A stretch of DNA of 64,000 bases, from the NCBI GenBank assembly GCA_051649305.1, contig JBOFGV010000087.1, positions 43,462 through 107,461 on the forward strand. The letters run 5' to 3'. The notes below the pieces were generated by a model. That model was not told where the DNA came from. It did not search any database and saw only the letters and a program-made list of their open reading frames with translations. Both the position numbers and the translations under genes were made by a program. Within the stretch, counting starts at the first letter, position 1, and every line of letters begins with the position of its first letter. Of this stretch, positions 25,551 to 34,670 are shown one piece after another. Origin of the DNA: JADCCX01 sp051649305. GTDB lineage: Bacteria; Pseudomonadota; Alphaproteobacteria; Rhizobiales; Beijerinckiaceae.

Positions 25551-26320
25551 AAAAACTCCCGCATTGCCTTCGTGAACGCCTCAGGCTGCTCCATGTTAGA
25601 GATATGCGCTGCATCCAGCGACAACCACTTCGCACCTTTGATCCGCTCGCGCATCAGTTCCATCATGGCGGGCGTGGTGGCAGGGTCATGCGCGCCTGAA
25701 ATCAGCAGAACAGGATTTGTGATCCCGCGAATGCTCTCGCGCTGGTCCATATCGCGAATGGCGGCACAACAACCGCAATAGCCGGCATCCGGTGTTGCCG
25801 CGATCATCTTTTTGACAGCAGCAATTTCCTTTGGCGCACGCTCAACAAAGCCCTTGGTGAACCAGCGTTCGATCGTGGCATCGACAATCGCAGCCATCGT
25901 GTTCTGGCGCACGTTGCGGATGCGGCCATTCCACAATTCCGGCGGGGCCATGAGCGCAGCTGTGTTGGCCAGCACCGCCTTGCCAATGCGGTCCGGGTGG
26001 TGTGTCAGCAACCACTGGCCAACCATGCCGCCCTTGGAGAGGCCGCAGAAATGCGCCTTTTCAACCTTGTGCGCATCAAGAATAGCGAGTGCATCCTGCC
26101 CCAGCTGCGCGATGGAATAGGGCGCATTGTCCGCGACACTCTTGCCATGGCCGCGGCTGTCATAGCGGATGATGCGGAAGGTGTCCTTCAGCGCCGCCGC
26201 CTGCGCGTCCCACATGTGCAGGTTAGAGGCGAGCGAGTTGGAGAACAGCAGCACGGGACCATCCGTCTTGCCTTCGACGAGGATGTTGAATGGTTCACCG
26301 TTGATGGTTTTGATGGGCAT
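25544..26320 (-). CDS. pcaD: 3-oxoadipate enol-lactonase
   Basis: 258-residue alpha/beta hydrolase: RYDSRGHGKS after strand 4, nucleophile elbow GLSKGG (Ser95), acid near GAHDPATTP (about 209) and His in DAAHISNMEQ (about 236). Hydrolyses the enol-lactone to 3-oxoadipate. A CGCC cluster (about 182-186) is unusual but lies in the cap. ATG overlaps the pcaB stop (TAATG). Confidence 0.92.
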   Translation of the reverse strand: MPIKTINGEPFNILVEGKTDGPVLLFSNSLASNLHMWDAQAAALKDTFRIIRYDSRGHGKSVADNAPYSIAQLGQDALAILDAHKVEKAHFCGLSKGGMVGQWLLTHHPDRIGKAVLANTAALMAPPELWNGRIRNVRQNTMAAIVDATIERWFTKGFVERAPKEIAAVKKMIAATPDAGYCGCCAAIRDMDQRESIRGITNPVLLISGAHDPATTPAMMELMRERIKGAKWLSLDAAHISNMEQPEAFTKAMREFLC

Positions 26321-27714
26321 TAGACAAGGACTCCGTCAAAATGATCGTGCTGCCGCGCGTGTTCTTTAAGGATCATGTCTATGAACACAAACGAACTGCC
26401 AAGATAAGTCGCAGGATCGAATAACGCATCCAAATCTAGCTCCAACCCTTCCGGCATCTCGCTTAGGACGTCGCGCAGATGGCGTTTACTGTTCGTTGCG
26501 CGCTTACAGGCTACCTCGACGAGACTTTTGGCGTTCGCCTTACCAAGACTAGGAGCCAGCGCAAAGGTCACGCGCTCGGCCATGATCAACCCATTGGTCA
26601 ATTCAAGGTTGGAGCGCATGCGGTCGGTATCGACTTCAAGGCCCTCCAGCATGGTCTGCATATGGAGGGCCGCCGCACCCGTCAGCAGCAGCAACTCGCG
26701 CATCGTGTCCCATTCCGCATGCCAGCCGCCCACACCGCGCTCATGCTCCTGCAAGCCAGCGGACAGCATGGTAGCGACCAGCCCCGGCGTGCGGGTGGCG
26801 ATGGCGATGATCGCAACGGACTGCACCGGGTTGCGCTTGTGGGGCAGGGTGGAGGAACCACCCTTACCAGGCGCAGAAGGTTCGAAGACTTCGGCGACTT
26901 CAGTTTGCATCAGGAGGGTGATGTCCCGGGCGATCTTGCCGAGGACTGAGCACAGCATACCGAAGTCGCCGGCGAGCGTTTGAAGAGAAACCCTTGCAGT
27001 GTGTGTCGGCACACTTAATGAGTTTATCAGGCGGAAGAAGCGAGCATCGGGTTCTTCGATGCATACCCTCTGCATCGCTTCAATAACTTCGATTCCCCTA
27101 TCTTCAAGTGCGGCCAATGCACCGTTCGCGCCGCCTAGCTGCGCGCGAGGACGGTGTGTGAAAATCGTCCATTCCAATTCACTCAATGGATTGAGCCAAT
27201 TTGCGCACTTCAGCCCAAAACTCGTGGGTAGGGCGTGTTGTAGAAGAGTCCGGCTGACCATGATTGTATGCCTATGCGCTCTCGCCAAATCCGCTAGCTT
27301 GCGATTAATTTGTAGAAGGCGTTCGAAAACGCGGTTGCGGCCATCCAGCAGTACACGCCCCAACCCCGTATCAATCACATCTTGGCTGGTCGCGCCGTAG
27401 TGCACGAACTCAGCCGCCGCAGCGTCCTTCTCGCGCACTTTCTCTGTCAGCATCGCCACCAGCGAAATCGCCGGGTTGCCCGCCAACGTTGTCCGTCGTC
27501 CAATCTCGGCGATGTCGTAGAGATCAACATCGCAGCACGAGGCAATCGCCTCGGCTGCTTCTTTCGGGATAACACCGACTTCCGCTTCTGCCCGCGCCAG
27601 CGCCGCCTCGAAATCGAGCATAGCTTCCAGCCAGCGGCGGTCAGACAAAATCTCCGCCATCTCGGCATCTGCGAAGAGGGCGCCGGTGAGGCCGCTTGAT
27701 GTAAAAGGACTCAT
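26320..27714 (-). CDS. pcaB: 3-carboxy-cis,cis-muconate cycloisomerase
   Basis: 464 residues from ATG 27714 (MSPFTSSGLTGALFADAEMA), which matches the family N-terminus; a TTG seven codons upstream is also open. Fumarase/aspartase superfamily fold with the signature GSSTLPHKRNPV (around residue 276) and AEFVHYGATSQDVIDT. Cyclises 3-carboxymuconate to 4-carboxymuconolactone. First gene of pcaB-pcaD-orf-pcaC; the ring-cleavage genes pcaHG and a pcaQ regulator are not in the window. Confidence 0.93.
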   Translation of the reverse strand: MSPFTSSGLTGALFADAEMAEILSDRRWLEAMLDFEAALARAEAEVGVIPKEAAEAIASCCDVDLYDIAEIGRRTTLAGNPAISLVAMLTEKVREKDAAAAEFVHYGATSQDVIDTGLGRVLLDGRNRVFERLLQINRKLADLARAHRHTIMVSRTLLQHALPTSFGLKCANWLNPLSELEWTIFTHRPRAQLGGANGALAALEDRGIEVIEAMQRVCIEEPDARFFRLINSLSVPTHTARVSLQTLAGDFGMLCSVLGKIARDITLLMQTEVAEVFEPSAPGKGGSSTLPHKRNPVQSVAIIAIATRTPGLVATMLSAGLQEHERGVGGWHAEWDTMRELLLLTGAAALHMQTMLEGLEVDTDRMRSNLELTNGLIMAERVTFALAPSLGKANAKSLVEVACKRATNSKRHLRDVLSEMPEGLELDLDALFDPATYLGSSFVFIDMILKEHARQHDHFDGVLV

Positions 27715-28028
27715 GTCTGGTCTTTGCTTGGGCAAGTTATGAATCCCCTATAGCACGCTGATTGTCGCTGGCGAGACGGCTTGGCAAACAGCCAGCCGCA
27801 AAATTCATCAGCGCAGGGATTTTTTGAAAAGCAGTCCAAAACCACTCAAAAATCGTTGCCAGTCCTTCTCTGTTTCTGCTTGACCCCTGCAAAAAGCCGT
27901 CCCACACTCAGTTTTGAAGAGTTCGAGACAAGCTTTCCTGTTTGTCCTGCATTCCAAAAAGACGGGTTAATCCGCGTTTGGCCGGATGGCGCATAACCGC
28001 TTCCGGCAGTCAAAAAGGAGGAGAGTTT
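27715..28028. promoter_or_regulatory. divergent promoter region between pcaB and coxS
   Basis: 314 bases without a gene. A TGCTATAG -10-like element for pcaB lies at about 27751-27760 on the minus strand. On the plus strand AAAAAGGAGGAG immediately precedes coxS, a very strong Shine-Dalgarno. No named operator was recognised. Confidence 0.4.
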
Positions 28029-28499
28029 ATGGCCACCGTATCCATGACGGTGAACGGAAAAGCTGTATCCGCGGATATCGATGCGCGGACGCTTTTGGTT
28101 CAATTTCTGCGAGACAACCTGCGCCTCACCGGAACCCATGTTGGCTGTGACACCAGCCAGTGCGGGGCCTGCGTGGTGCATGTCGATGGCAAGGCCGTGA
28201 AGGCCTGCACGACGCTGGCGCTCACCTGCGACGGTGCTGCCGTCACCACCATTGAAGGTCTTGCCAATGGCACGGCGCTGCATCCGATGCAGGAAGCCTT
28301 CCGGGAGCATCACGGACTCCAGTGCGGTTACTGCACACCGGGCATGATCATGGCCGCTGTCGATATTGTGAACCGCAAGGGCACGAAGCTCGACGAGCAC
28401 ACGATCCGCGAAGAGCTGGAAGGCAACATCTGCCGCTGCACGGGCTACCACAACATCGTGAAAGCCGTGGAAGCGGGCGCAGCCGCAATGGCCAAGTAG
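28029..28499 (+). CDS. coxS: CO dehydrogenase-type molybdenum hydroxylase, [2Fe-2S] small subunit
   Basis: 156 residues from ATG 28029, preceded by AAGGAGGAG. An N-terminal plant-type ferredoxin cluster (Cys40, Cys45, Cys48, Cys60) and a C-terminal four-helix cluster (Cys99, Cys102, Cys135, Cys137 in CGYCTPG and CRCTGYHNI) are complete. It passes electrons from the Mo site in CoxL to FAD in CoxM. Gene order S-L-M and the form II CoxL make the substrate uncertain; form II enzymes need not oxidise CO. Confidence 0.93.
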   Translation: MATVSMTVNGKAVSADIDARTLLVQFLRDNLRLTGTHVGCDTSQCGACVVHVDGKAVKACTTLALTCDGAAVTTIEGLANGTALHPMQEAFREHHGLQCGYCTPGMIMAAVDIVNRKGTKLDEHTIREELEGNICRCTGYHNIVKAVEAGAAAMAK

Positions 28500-28514
28500 A
28501 ATATGCCAAGTAAT

Positions 28515-28649
28515 CTCCCTTCTCCCCATCTCAATGGGGAGAAGGTGGCTGAACGTTAGTGAAGCCGGATGAGGGGCGAGGTGAGTGTCCGCTGTGCGAG
28601 CTCTCCTGGCCCCTCACCCTACCCTCTCCCCGCTTGCGGGGAGAGGAAC
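28515..28649. repeat. palindromic intergenic repeat, copy 1 (coxS-coxL)
   Basis: Two hairpin arms, CCTTCTCCCC...GGGGAGAAGG and CCCTCTCCCC...GGGGAGAGGA, joined by GAAGCCGGATGAGGGGC and its partner GCCCCTCACC. Its right arm lies just upstream of the coxL Shine-Dalgarno. Resembles rhizobial RIME/BIME-type mosaic elements; the family name is tentative. Confidence 0.85.
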
Positions 28650-28668
28650 AGCAACAGGGAGACACACC

Positions 28669-31041
28669 ATGACCACACCCACCACAGGCATTGGCGCACC
28701 GGTGCGCCGCAAGGAAGATTTCCGTTACATCACCGGCAAGGGGAACTACACGGACGATATCAACCGCCATGGCCAGACGCACGCCTTTTTCGTGCGCTCG
28801 CCACACGCCCACGCAAAGATCAAGAAGATTGACACCAAGGCCGCCATGGCGATGCCCGGCGTTGTCGGCATTCTGACAGGCGCTGATCTCGCCGCCGACA
28901 AGGTGGGCGGATTGATCTGTGGCTGGATGATCCATTCCAAGGATGGCTCGCCGATGAAAGCCGGTGCACACCCCGCGCTGGCTGATGGCAAGGTGCGTTA
29001 TGTGGGTGATCATGTTGCTGTCGTCATTGCCGAAACACAGGCGCAGGCGAAGGATGCCGCCGAAGCTGTGAAGGTTGACTACGATGTGCTGCCAGCCGTG
29101 GTTGATCTCGCCACCTGCACCAACAAGGGCACCGGCGTCATCCACGATGTCTCGGACAACAACGTAGTGTTTGACTGGCATCTCGGTGACAAGACCGCCA
29201 CGGATGCGGCGTTCAAGAAAGCCAAACACGTCACGAAGATTGACCTGACCAACAACCGCCTTGTGCCAAACGCCATGGAGCCACGCGCGGCGATTGGTGA
29301 TTATGACGCCGGTGAGGACGCTTTCACGCTCTATACCACCAGCCAGAACCCGCATGTGGCACGGCTTATTCTGTCAGCCTTCATCGGCATTGCGCCCGAA
29401 CATAAATTGCGGGTGATCGCGCCGGATGTGGGCGGTGGTTTCGGCTCCAAGATCTATGTCTATGCCGAGGAAACTGTTTGCGTCTGGGCTGCCAAGAAAG
29501 TGGGCCGTCCCGTGAAGTGGGTGGCAGACCGCACCGAGGAATTCCTCTGCGTGGCCCATGGCCGTGATCACATGACCCATGCCGAAATGGCGATGGATGA
29601 GGACGGCAAAATCCTCGCTGTCCGCGTCAAAACGCGCGCCAACCTTGGTGCCTATCTCTCCACCTTTGCGTCAGCTGTGCCGACCTATCTCTACGCGCCG
29701 CTGCTCTCGGGTCAGTATGATATCCCGGCTATCTATGCCGAGGTGGAAACCGTCTATACCAACACGGCGCCGGTGGATGCCTACCGTGGTGCAGGCCGCC
29801 CGGAAGCGACCTTTGTCGTCGAGCGGCTGGTAGAAGTGGCTGCCCGCCAGATGGGGCAGGACCCTGCGAAGTTCCGCATGAAGAACTTCATCAAGGCCTG
29901 GCCGCACCAGACACCCGTCATCATGATGTATGACGCCGGTGATTATGCCGGAAGCATGAAGCAGGCGCTGAAGCTGGCGGATGTCGACGGCTTCGGCAAG
30001 CGCAAGCGGGAAAGCGCCAAAAACGGCAAACTGCGTGGCCTTGGCTACTCAGCCTACATCGAGGCTTGCGGTATTGCGCCATCAGCGGCTGTTGGCTCGC
30101 TTGGCGCAGGCGTGGGCCTTTGGGAATCCGCAGAAGTGCGCGTCAATCCGGTTGGCACCGTTGAGGTGCTGACAGGCTCGCACAGCCACGGGCAGGGGCA
30201 TGAAACAACCTTTGCGCAGCTCGTTGCTGGACGCCTTGGCATTCCCATCGATCAGGTGGCGATTGTGCATGGTGATACCGACAAGGTGCAGATGGGTATG
30301 GGCACATACGGCTCGCGCTCTGGTGCTGTCGGCATGTCGGCCATCGTCAAGGCGCTGGACAAGGTGGAGGCCAAGGCGAAGAAAGTGGCTGCTCTGTGCA
30401 TGGAAGCGGCTGAAAGCGACATCGACTTCAAGGATGGGCGCTTCTCGGTGAAAGGTACTGACAAATCCATGGCCTTTGGCGAAGTGGCGCTGCAGGCCTA
30501 CGTCGCGCACAAGTTCACCGGGCAGCAGCTTGAACCCGGCCTGAAGGAAGGGGCGTTCTACGATCCCACCAACTTCACCTTCCCGGCAGGCGTGCACATT
30601 TGCGAAGTCGAGATTGATCCTGAGACCGGTGTGACCAAAGTCGAGAAATGGACGGCTGTTGACGATTTCGGCACTATTATCAACCCGCTGATCGTCGAAG
30701 GGCAGGTACATGGTGGCATCGCCCAGGGCATTGGTCAGGCGCTGCACGAGAACACGATTTACGACAAGAACGGCCAGCTGCTGACCGCATCCTTTATGGA
30801 TTATGGCATGCCGCGTGCGGATGACCTGCCGTCGTATTCATTGGGCTTCAACACGACGCCTGCGCCGTCCAATCCACTTGGCATCAAGGGCTGCGGCGAG
30901 GCAGGGGCGATTGCAGCACCTCCAGCTGTCATCAACGCTATTACGGATGCCTTGGGACACGAGGACATCGCCATGCCAGCCACACCGCAAGCCGTGTGGA
31001 AGGCAGCCCAGAAGGCCGTCAACAAGATGGCTGCAGAGTAA
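28669..31041 (+). CDS. coxL: molybdenum hydroxylase large subunit, CoxL form II
   Basis: 790 residues from ATG 28669 (MTTPTTGIGAPVRRKEDFRYITG), with GGGAG just upstream. N-terminal aldehyde oxidase a/b hammerhead-like domain, then the Mo-pterin cytosine dinucleotide-binding domains (PDVGGGFGSK, and GSHSHGQGHETTFAQ). The active-site loop reads AYRGAGR (371-377), the form II signature, rather than the Cys-containing AYxCSFR of true CO dehydrogenase. A late GCGEAG motif carries the catalytic Glu. Expected to hydroxylate a small carbonyl, N-heterocyclic or related substrate; CO oxidation is not supported. Confidence 0.92.
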   Translation: MTTPTTGIGAPVRRKEDFRYITGKGNYTDDINRHGQTHAFFVRSPHAHAKIKKIDTKAAMAMPGVVGILTGADLAADKVGGLICGWMIHSKDGSPMKAGAHPALADGKVRYVGDHVAVVIAETQAQAKDAAEAVKVDYDVLPAVVDLATCTNKGTGVIHDVSDNNVVFDWHLGDKTATDAAFKKAKHVTKIDLTNNRLVPNAMEPRAAIGDYDAGEDAFTLYTTSQNPHVARLILSAFIGIAPEHKLRVIAPDVGGGFGSKIYVYAEETVCVWAAKKVGRPVKWVADRTEEFLCVAHGRDHMTHAEMAMDEDGKILAVRVKTRANLGAYLSTFASAVPTYLYAPLLSGQYDIPAIYAEVETVYTNTAPVDAYRGAGRPEATFVVERLVEVAARQMGQDPAKFRMKNFIKAWPHQTPVIMMYDAGDYAGSMKQALKLADVDGFGKRKRESAKNGKLRGLGYSAYIEACGIAPSAAVGSLGAGVGLWESAEVRVNPVGTVEVLTGSHSHGQGHETTFAQLVAGRLGIPIDQVAIVHGDTDKVQMGMGTYGSRSGAVGMSAIVKALDKVEAKAKKVAALCMEAAESDIDFKDGRFSVKGTDKSMAFGEVALQAYVAHKFTGQQLEPGLKEGAFYDPTNFTFPAGVHICEVEIDPETGVTKVEKWTAVDDFGTIINPLIVEGQVHGGIAQGIGQALHENTIYDKNGQLLTASFMDYGMPRADDLPSYSLGFNTTPAPSNPLGIKGCGEAGAIAAPPAVINAITDALGHEDIAMPATPQAVWKAAQKAVNKMAAE

Positions 31042-31044
31042 TTT

Positions 31045-31176
31045 CCTTCTCCCCATGCGAATGGGGAGAAGGTGGCTGAACGAAGTGAAGCCGGATGAGG
31101 GGCTGGGTGATTGCACGCTGAGCGAAGTCACCAGGCCCCTCACCCTAACCCTCTCCCCGTGAACGGGGAGAGGGAA
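31045..31176. repeat. palindromic intergenic repeat, copy 2 (coxL-coxM)
   Basis: Same architecture as the copy before coxL: CCTTCTCCCC...GGGGAGAAGGTGGCTGAACG, GAAGCCGGATGAGGGGC, CCCCTCACCCTAACC and CTCTCCCC...GGGGAGAGGGA. It starts three bases after the coxL stop and ends 20 bases before coxM. Confidence 0.87.
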
Positions 31177-31196
31177 CTGAAACAGGGAGAACCAAC

Positions 31197-32000
31197 ATGT
31201 ACGCATTCAAATACCACCGCGCGACATCAGCCCGTCAGGCCGCAAACCTGTTGGGCAAGGCAGATGATGCAAAACTGCTGGCAGGCGGTCAGACCTTGCT
31301 GCCGACCATGAAGCAGCGGCTCGCGAGCCCCGCCAATGTCATCGATCTTTCCAAGGCCGAAGATCTCAAAGGCATCGAGGTCAAAGGCAAGACCATCGTC
31401 ATCGGCGCAATGACAACCCACGCGCAGGTTGCCGAAAATGCATCTGTTCAGGCCAACCTGCCCGGTCTGGCCGCACTGGCAGGCGGCATCGGTGATCCGC
31501 ATGTGCGCCACAAAGGCACCATTGGCGGCTCGGTTGCCAACAATGATCCTGCGGCAGACTATCCCGCTGCGCTCATGGCGCTCGGTGCAACGGTTGTCAC
31601 CAACAAGCGCAAGATCGCGGCGGATGACTACTTTCAGGGCATGTTCGCAACAGCTCTTGAAGACGGTGAAATGATTACGAAGATCATCTTCCCCATGGCT
31701 TCCAAGTTCTCTTACGCCAAGTTCCCCAACCCGGCTTCGCGTTATGCGCTGGTGGGTGTTGCTGTCGCAAAGAAGGGCGCTGCGGTCCGCGTTGCTGTCA
31801 CGGGCGCTGGCTCCAACGGTGTCTTCCGCTGGAAGGATGCTGAAACGGCATTGGCAGACAAGTTCAATGCGAAAAGCGTTGATGGTTTGAAAGCTGCTGA
31901 CAAGGGCCTCAACGGCGACATTCATGCCTCGGCAGAATACCGTGCGCATCTGATCGGCGTTATGGCCAAACGAGCCGTGAGCGCTGCGATTGCGAAATAG
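31197..32000 (+). CDS. coxM: molybdenum hydroxylase FAD subunit
   Basis: 267 residues with the two FAD motifs of the family: AGGQTLLP (29-36) and TIGGSVANNDPAADYP (about 103-118), then the CO dehydrogenase flavoprotein C-terminal domain. Accepts electrons from CoxS. The ATG is preceded by GGGAG in addition to the repeat-derived GGGGAGAGGGA. Last of the three structural subunits. Confidence 0.92.
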   Translation: MYAFKYHRATSARQAANLLGKADDAKLLAGGQTLLPTMKQRLASPANVIDLSKAEDLKGIEVKGKTIVIGAMTTHAQVAENASVQANLPGLAALAGGIGDPHVRHKGTIGGSVANNDPAADYPAALMALGATVVTNKRKIAADDYFQGMFATALEDGEMITKIIFPMASKFSYAKFPNPASRYALVGVAVAKKGAAVRVAVTGAGSNGVFRWKDAETALADKFNAKSVDGLKAADKGLNGDIHASAEYRAHLIGVMAKRAVSAAIAK

Positions 32001-32009
32001 GATCGCTGA

Positions 32010-32606
32010 TTGGCAGGCATTCCGGAGTTCCTGCTGACCTCGGTGTTGATTGAACTGACACCGGGGCCAAACATGGCTTACCTTGCTGCCCTCGCCATGG
32101 CGAGGGGGCGAAAGCCTGCATTGTTTGCCGTTGCTGGCGTGGCTTGCGGCTTACTGCTGCTTGGCCTGCTTGCTGCATTGGGGTTGCAGGCCATCATCTT
32201 GGCATCGCCCTGGCTTTACCAGGCAATTCGCTATGCTGGCTTTGCCTATCTTTTGTGGCTGGCTTGGGAAACCTGGCAACCTCCAACCAGAACATCCCAG
32301 CATGATGAGTCATTTGACGGCTTTCGCAAAGGCTTCATCACAAACCTGCTCAACCCGAAAGCAGGCGTATTTTACCTCACGGTTGTGCCTGCCTTCATTG
32401 CTCCCGCCAACGGAAGCATCGTCAGCCAGAACGTGCTTCTGGCGGTGATTTACGTCACGGTTGCCACTGTCATCCACACTGCCATTGTGCTGTTTGCAGA
32501 TGCAGCAGGACGCATTCTGGCCGCTGATGGCCGTATCGGTCTTGTCAGAAAAACGCTGGCGCTTGGCCTTGTAGCGGTTGCGCTGTGGTTTTTCTGGAAG
32601 ACCTGA
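32010..32606 (+). CDS. LysE/RhtB-family exporter
   Basis: 198 residues, TTG start nine bases after the coxM stop, with about six hydrophobic segments. It shows the LysE-family opening (LLTSVLIELTPGPNMAYLAALAMARG) and the FRKGFITNLLNPKAGVFYL motif. Exports amino acids or related small metabolites at the inner membrane; substrate unknown. It is co-directional with coxSLM, and its stop codon abuts that of the convergent gene (TGATCA). Confidence 0.85.
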   Translation: MAGIPEFLLTSVLIELTPGPNMAYLAALAMARGRKPALFAVAGVACGLLLLGLLAALGLQAIILASPWLYQAIRYAGFAYLLWLAWETWQPPTRTSQHDESFDGFRKGFITNLLNPKAGVFYLTVVPAFIAPANGSIVSQNVLLAVIYVTVATVIHTAIVLFADAAGRILAADGRIGLVRKTLALGLVAVALWFFWKT

Positions 32607-32960
32607 TCAATACATAAACTTCTCTTCGGAAATTTTGCCGACTTTCACAGAGTAAAGCGCCACTTCCTTCGACTGCATACGCTGGCCTGTCTCATTGGAC
32701 GTGAAATCCATATCAAAGACGAGTGCGAACTGATCGCCGTTCATGTAAGGCCCTTCTGTTGTCACATTGTGCACTGTGTGGTTGGCATACCACCAGTCGC
32801 TCTTGGCCTTCACGGCATCCGTACCCTGAACGCGGGCCATGGGACCATCCATCGCTTCAAGGCTGACGATATCAGGCGCATTGAATTTTGCTGCTGCTTC
32901 CTGATGCTGGCCCGCTTTCAGCACGTCTGTGAAGGCTTTTGCGAGTTCTGCGGCTGTCAT
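32607..32960 (-). CDS. NTF2/SnoaL-like small protein
   Basis: 117 residues; a cone-fold pattern with an N-terminal helix (ELAKAFTDVLKAGQHQEAAAKF), DIVSLEAMDGPMARVQGTDAVKAK and alternating strands to the end (QSKEVALYSVKVGKISEEKFMY). Members are ligand-binding or small-molecule enzymes; no catalytic residues can be assigned. AGGAG precedes the ATG and a TTGACA promoter-like element lies further up. It reads against the cox cluster, splitting coxSLM-lysE from the maturation genes. Confidence 0.7.
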   Translation of the reverse strand: MTAAELAKAFTDVLKAGQHQEAAAKFNAPDIVSLEAMDGPMARVQGTDAVKAKSDWWYANHTVHNVTTEGPYMNGDQFALVFDMDFTSNETGQRMQSKEVALYSVKVGKISEEKFMY

Positions 32961-32991
32961 GGCACATTCTCCTTGGTTGAAAGTTTGTTCT

Positions 32992-33020
32992 ATATTTGTT
33001 CTTATTTACATCTGTGTCAA
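32992..33020 (-). promoter_or_regulatory. candidate promoter of the NTF2-like gene
   Basis: On the minus strand TTGACA (33020-33015), a 17-base AT-rich spacer and AAATAT (32997-32992) precede the gene by about 32 bases. The -35 is a consensus match; the -10 is weak. Confidence 0.4.
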
Positions 33021-33106
33021 CACTAATTCTGAAAAACCTGAAGCTGGGAAACAGAACAGGCGAATTCTCTGATGCATCCAAACTAAACGCGCGCTATGTC
33101 TCTTCT

Positions 33107-34015
33107 ATGACCGCTCTTCCTGCCTCCATCGATGCCACCGTCGACCTCCTGAAATCTGCGCAATATGTCTCCGACAGGTCGCTGGCGACGGTGCTGTTTC
33201 TGTCGCTGAAAATGGGCCGTCCGCTGTTTCTGGAAGGCGAGGCAGGTGTCGGCAAAACGGAGATTGCCAAGGTGCTGGCCGCATCGCTTGGCCGTCGGCT
33301 TATCCGCATGCAGTGCTACGAGGGGCTCGATGTCTCCTCCGCTGTTTACGAGTGGAACTACGCTGGGCAGATGATGGCGATCCGCATGGCGGAAGCGGCG
33401 GGCGACAAGAACCGCGAGCAGCTGCAGGCCGATGTATTTTCCGAGCGTTATCTGATCAAGCGCCCGCTGTTGCAGGCGCTGGAGGATGATGGTTCTGGCC
33501 CGCCCGTGCTGCTGATTGATGAGTTGGACCGCACAGATGCTGCCTTCGAGGCGTTCCTGCTCGAAGTGCTTTCGGACTTTCAGGTGACTGTGCCGGAGCT
33601 TGGCACAATCAAGGCTAAGGCCCCGCCCATCGTCATCATCACGTCAAACCGCACGCGCGAAATCCATGATGCGCTGAAGCGCCGCTGTCTCTATCACTGG
33701 GTGGATTACCCTGATGCTAAGCGCGAACTCGCTATCTTGAAAGCCAAGGCGCCCGCCACACCGATGAAGCTCTCGAAGCAGATTGTGAGCTTCGTGCAGC
33801 GCATTCGGCAGGAAGATCTGTTCAAGAACCCAGGCGTTGCTGAAACGCTGGACTGGGCGACAGCGCTGGTGGAGCTTGACGCCGTGGCGCTTGATCCTGC
33901 CATGGTGAGCGATACGCTTGGTGTGCTCCTGAAGTATCAGGATGATATCGCCAAAATGCAGGGATCGAAGATGAAGGAAATCCTCGATGAGGTGAAGGCG
34001 GAGATGAAGGTGTGA
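33107..34015 (+). CDS. coxD: MoxR-type AAA ATPase (CoxD-like)
   Basis: 302 residues from ATG 33107 (MTALPASIDATVDLLKSAQY); an open TTG at 32996 adds residues unlike the family. Walker A GEAGVGKT (44-51), Walker B VLLIDELDR, sensor-1-like IIITSN and an arginine-rich KRRCLYHW region are visible. CoxD-type MoxR ATPases act with VWA protein CoxE in assembling the Mo/Cu active site of CO-dehydrogenase-like enzymes; coxE follows two genes later. Confidence 0.85.
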   Translation: MTALPASIDATVDLLKSAQYVSDRSLATVLFLSLKMGRPLFLEGEAGVGKTEIAKVLAASLGRRLIRMQCYEGLDVSSAVYEWNYAGQMMAIRMAEAAGDKNREQLQADVFSERYLIKRPLLQALEDDGSGPPVLLIDELDRTDAAFEAFLLEVLSDFQVTVPELGTIKAKAPPIVIITSNRTREIHDALKRRCLYHWVDYPDAKRELAILKAKAPATPMKLSKQIVSFVQRIRQEDLFKNPGVAETLDWATALVELDAVALDPAMVSDTLGVLLKYQDDIAKMQGSKMKEILDEVKAEMKV

Positions 34016-34040
34016 AAGTGACGTGCGGTGTCAGCCAAAT

Positions 34041-34162
34041 TCTTCTCCCCGTTCACGGGGAGAAGGTGCCCGAAGGGCGGATGAGGGGCGTGGTGAGCAC
34101 GCTCAGTGGCCAGTCACTTTGCCCCTCACCCCAGCCCTCTCCCCGCAGGCGGGGAGAGGGAG
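34041..34162. repeat. palindromic intergenic repeat, copy 3 (coxD-ykgJ)
   Basis: TTCTCCCC-loop-GGGGAGAAGGTG, GGATGAGGGGC, GCCCCTCACCCCAGCC and CTCTCCCC-loop-GGGGAGAGGGAG. Its last bases GGGGAGAGGGAG are seven bases from the next ATG and form its only visible Shine-Dalgarno. Confidence 0.87.
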
Positions 34163-34169
34163 TCACATC

Positions 34170-34655
34170 ATGACCCGCACCTGTGGGTCCTGCACGCTCT
34201 GCTGCAAACTGTTTCCTGTCCCGGAGCTTTCCAAGCCGTCCGGTCGCTGGTGTCAGCACATCGCGCAGGGGCGGGGTTGTGGCATTCACGAAACCCGGCC
34301 AACGGTCTGCCGATCCTTCTGGTGTCAGTGGATCGAGAATGATGATCTGGGACCGGAATGGAAACCGGAGGTCTCGAAGTTCGTGCTGTCCATCTACCCA
34401 GGCTCCAACTCGCTGGCCGTGACGGTTGATCCCACCAATCCGCGCAGCTGGGCGCGGGAGCCTTATCTCTCAGAGCTTCGTCGCTTTGCTGCCGCCGCCT
34501 TGGCGCAGGGTGATCAGGTGATTGTCTTCAAGGGCGATGTTGGCACTGCCATCCTGCCTGACCGTGAGGTGGAGCTTGGCCGCATCCTGCCGGGCGACAA
34601 GCTGGTCACGCTGAAGCGTGGTGCGGCTTATGACGTCGAGGTGCGGCGATCATGA
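34170..34655 (+). CDS. YkgJ-family cysteine-cluster protein
   Basis: 161 residues from ATG 34170 (MTRTCGSCTLCCKLFPV); the frame upstream only translates the repeat element and is rejected. Cysteines in CGSCTLCC, then WCQH, GCGIHETRPTVCRSFWCQW give the YkgJ metal (Zn or Fe-S) binding pattern. Family function is poorly defined. Its position between coxD and coxE is compatible with a role in metal-centre assembly, but that is inference. Confidence 0.8.
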   Translation: MTRTCGSCTLCCKLFPVPELSKPSGRWCQHIAQGRGCGIHETRPTVCRSFWCQWIENDDLGPEWKPEVSKFVLSIYPGSNSLAVTVDPTNPRSWAREPYLSELRRFAAAALAQGDQVIVFKGDVGTAILPDREVELGRILPGDKLVTLKRGAAYDVEVRRS

Positions 34656-34670
34656 ATGGTGCAGAGACAT

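Noticed and set aside
27768..27786. TGGC...TTGGCA as a sigma-54 promoter before coxS
   Set aside because: The GG-N10-GC spacing does not fit.
34023..34169. N-terminal extension of the YkgJ protein
   Set aside because: It only translates the palindromic repeat; the conserved domain starts at the ATG at 34170. The same holds for longer readings of coxL and coxE.
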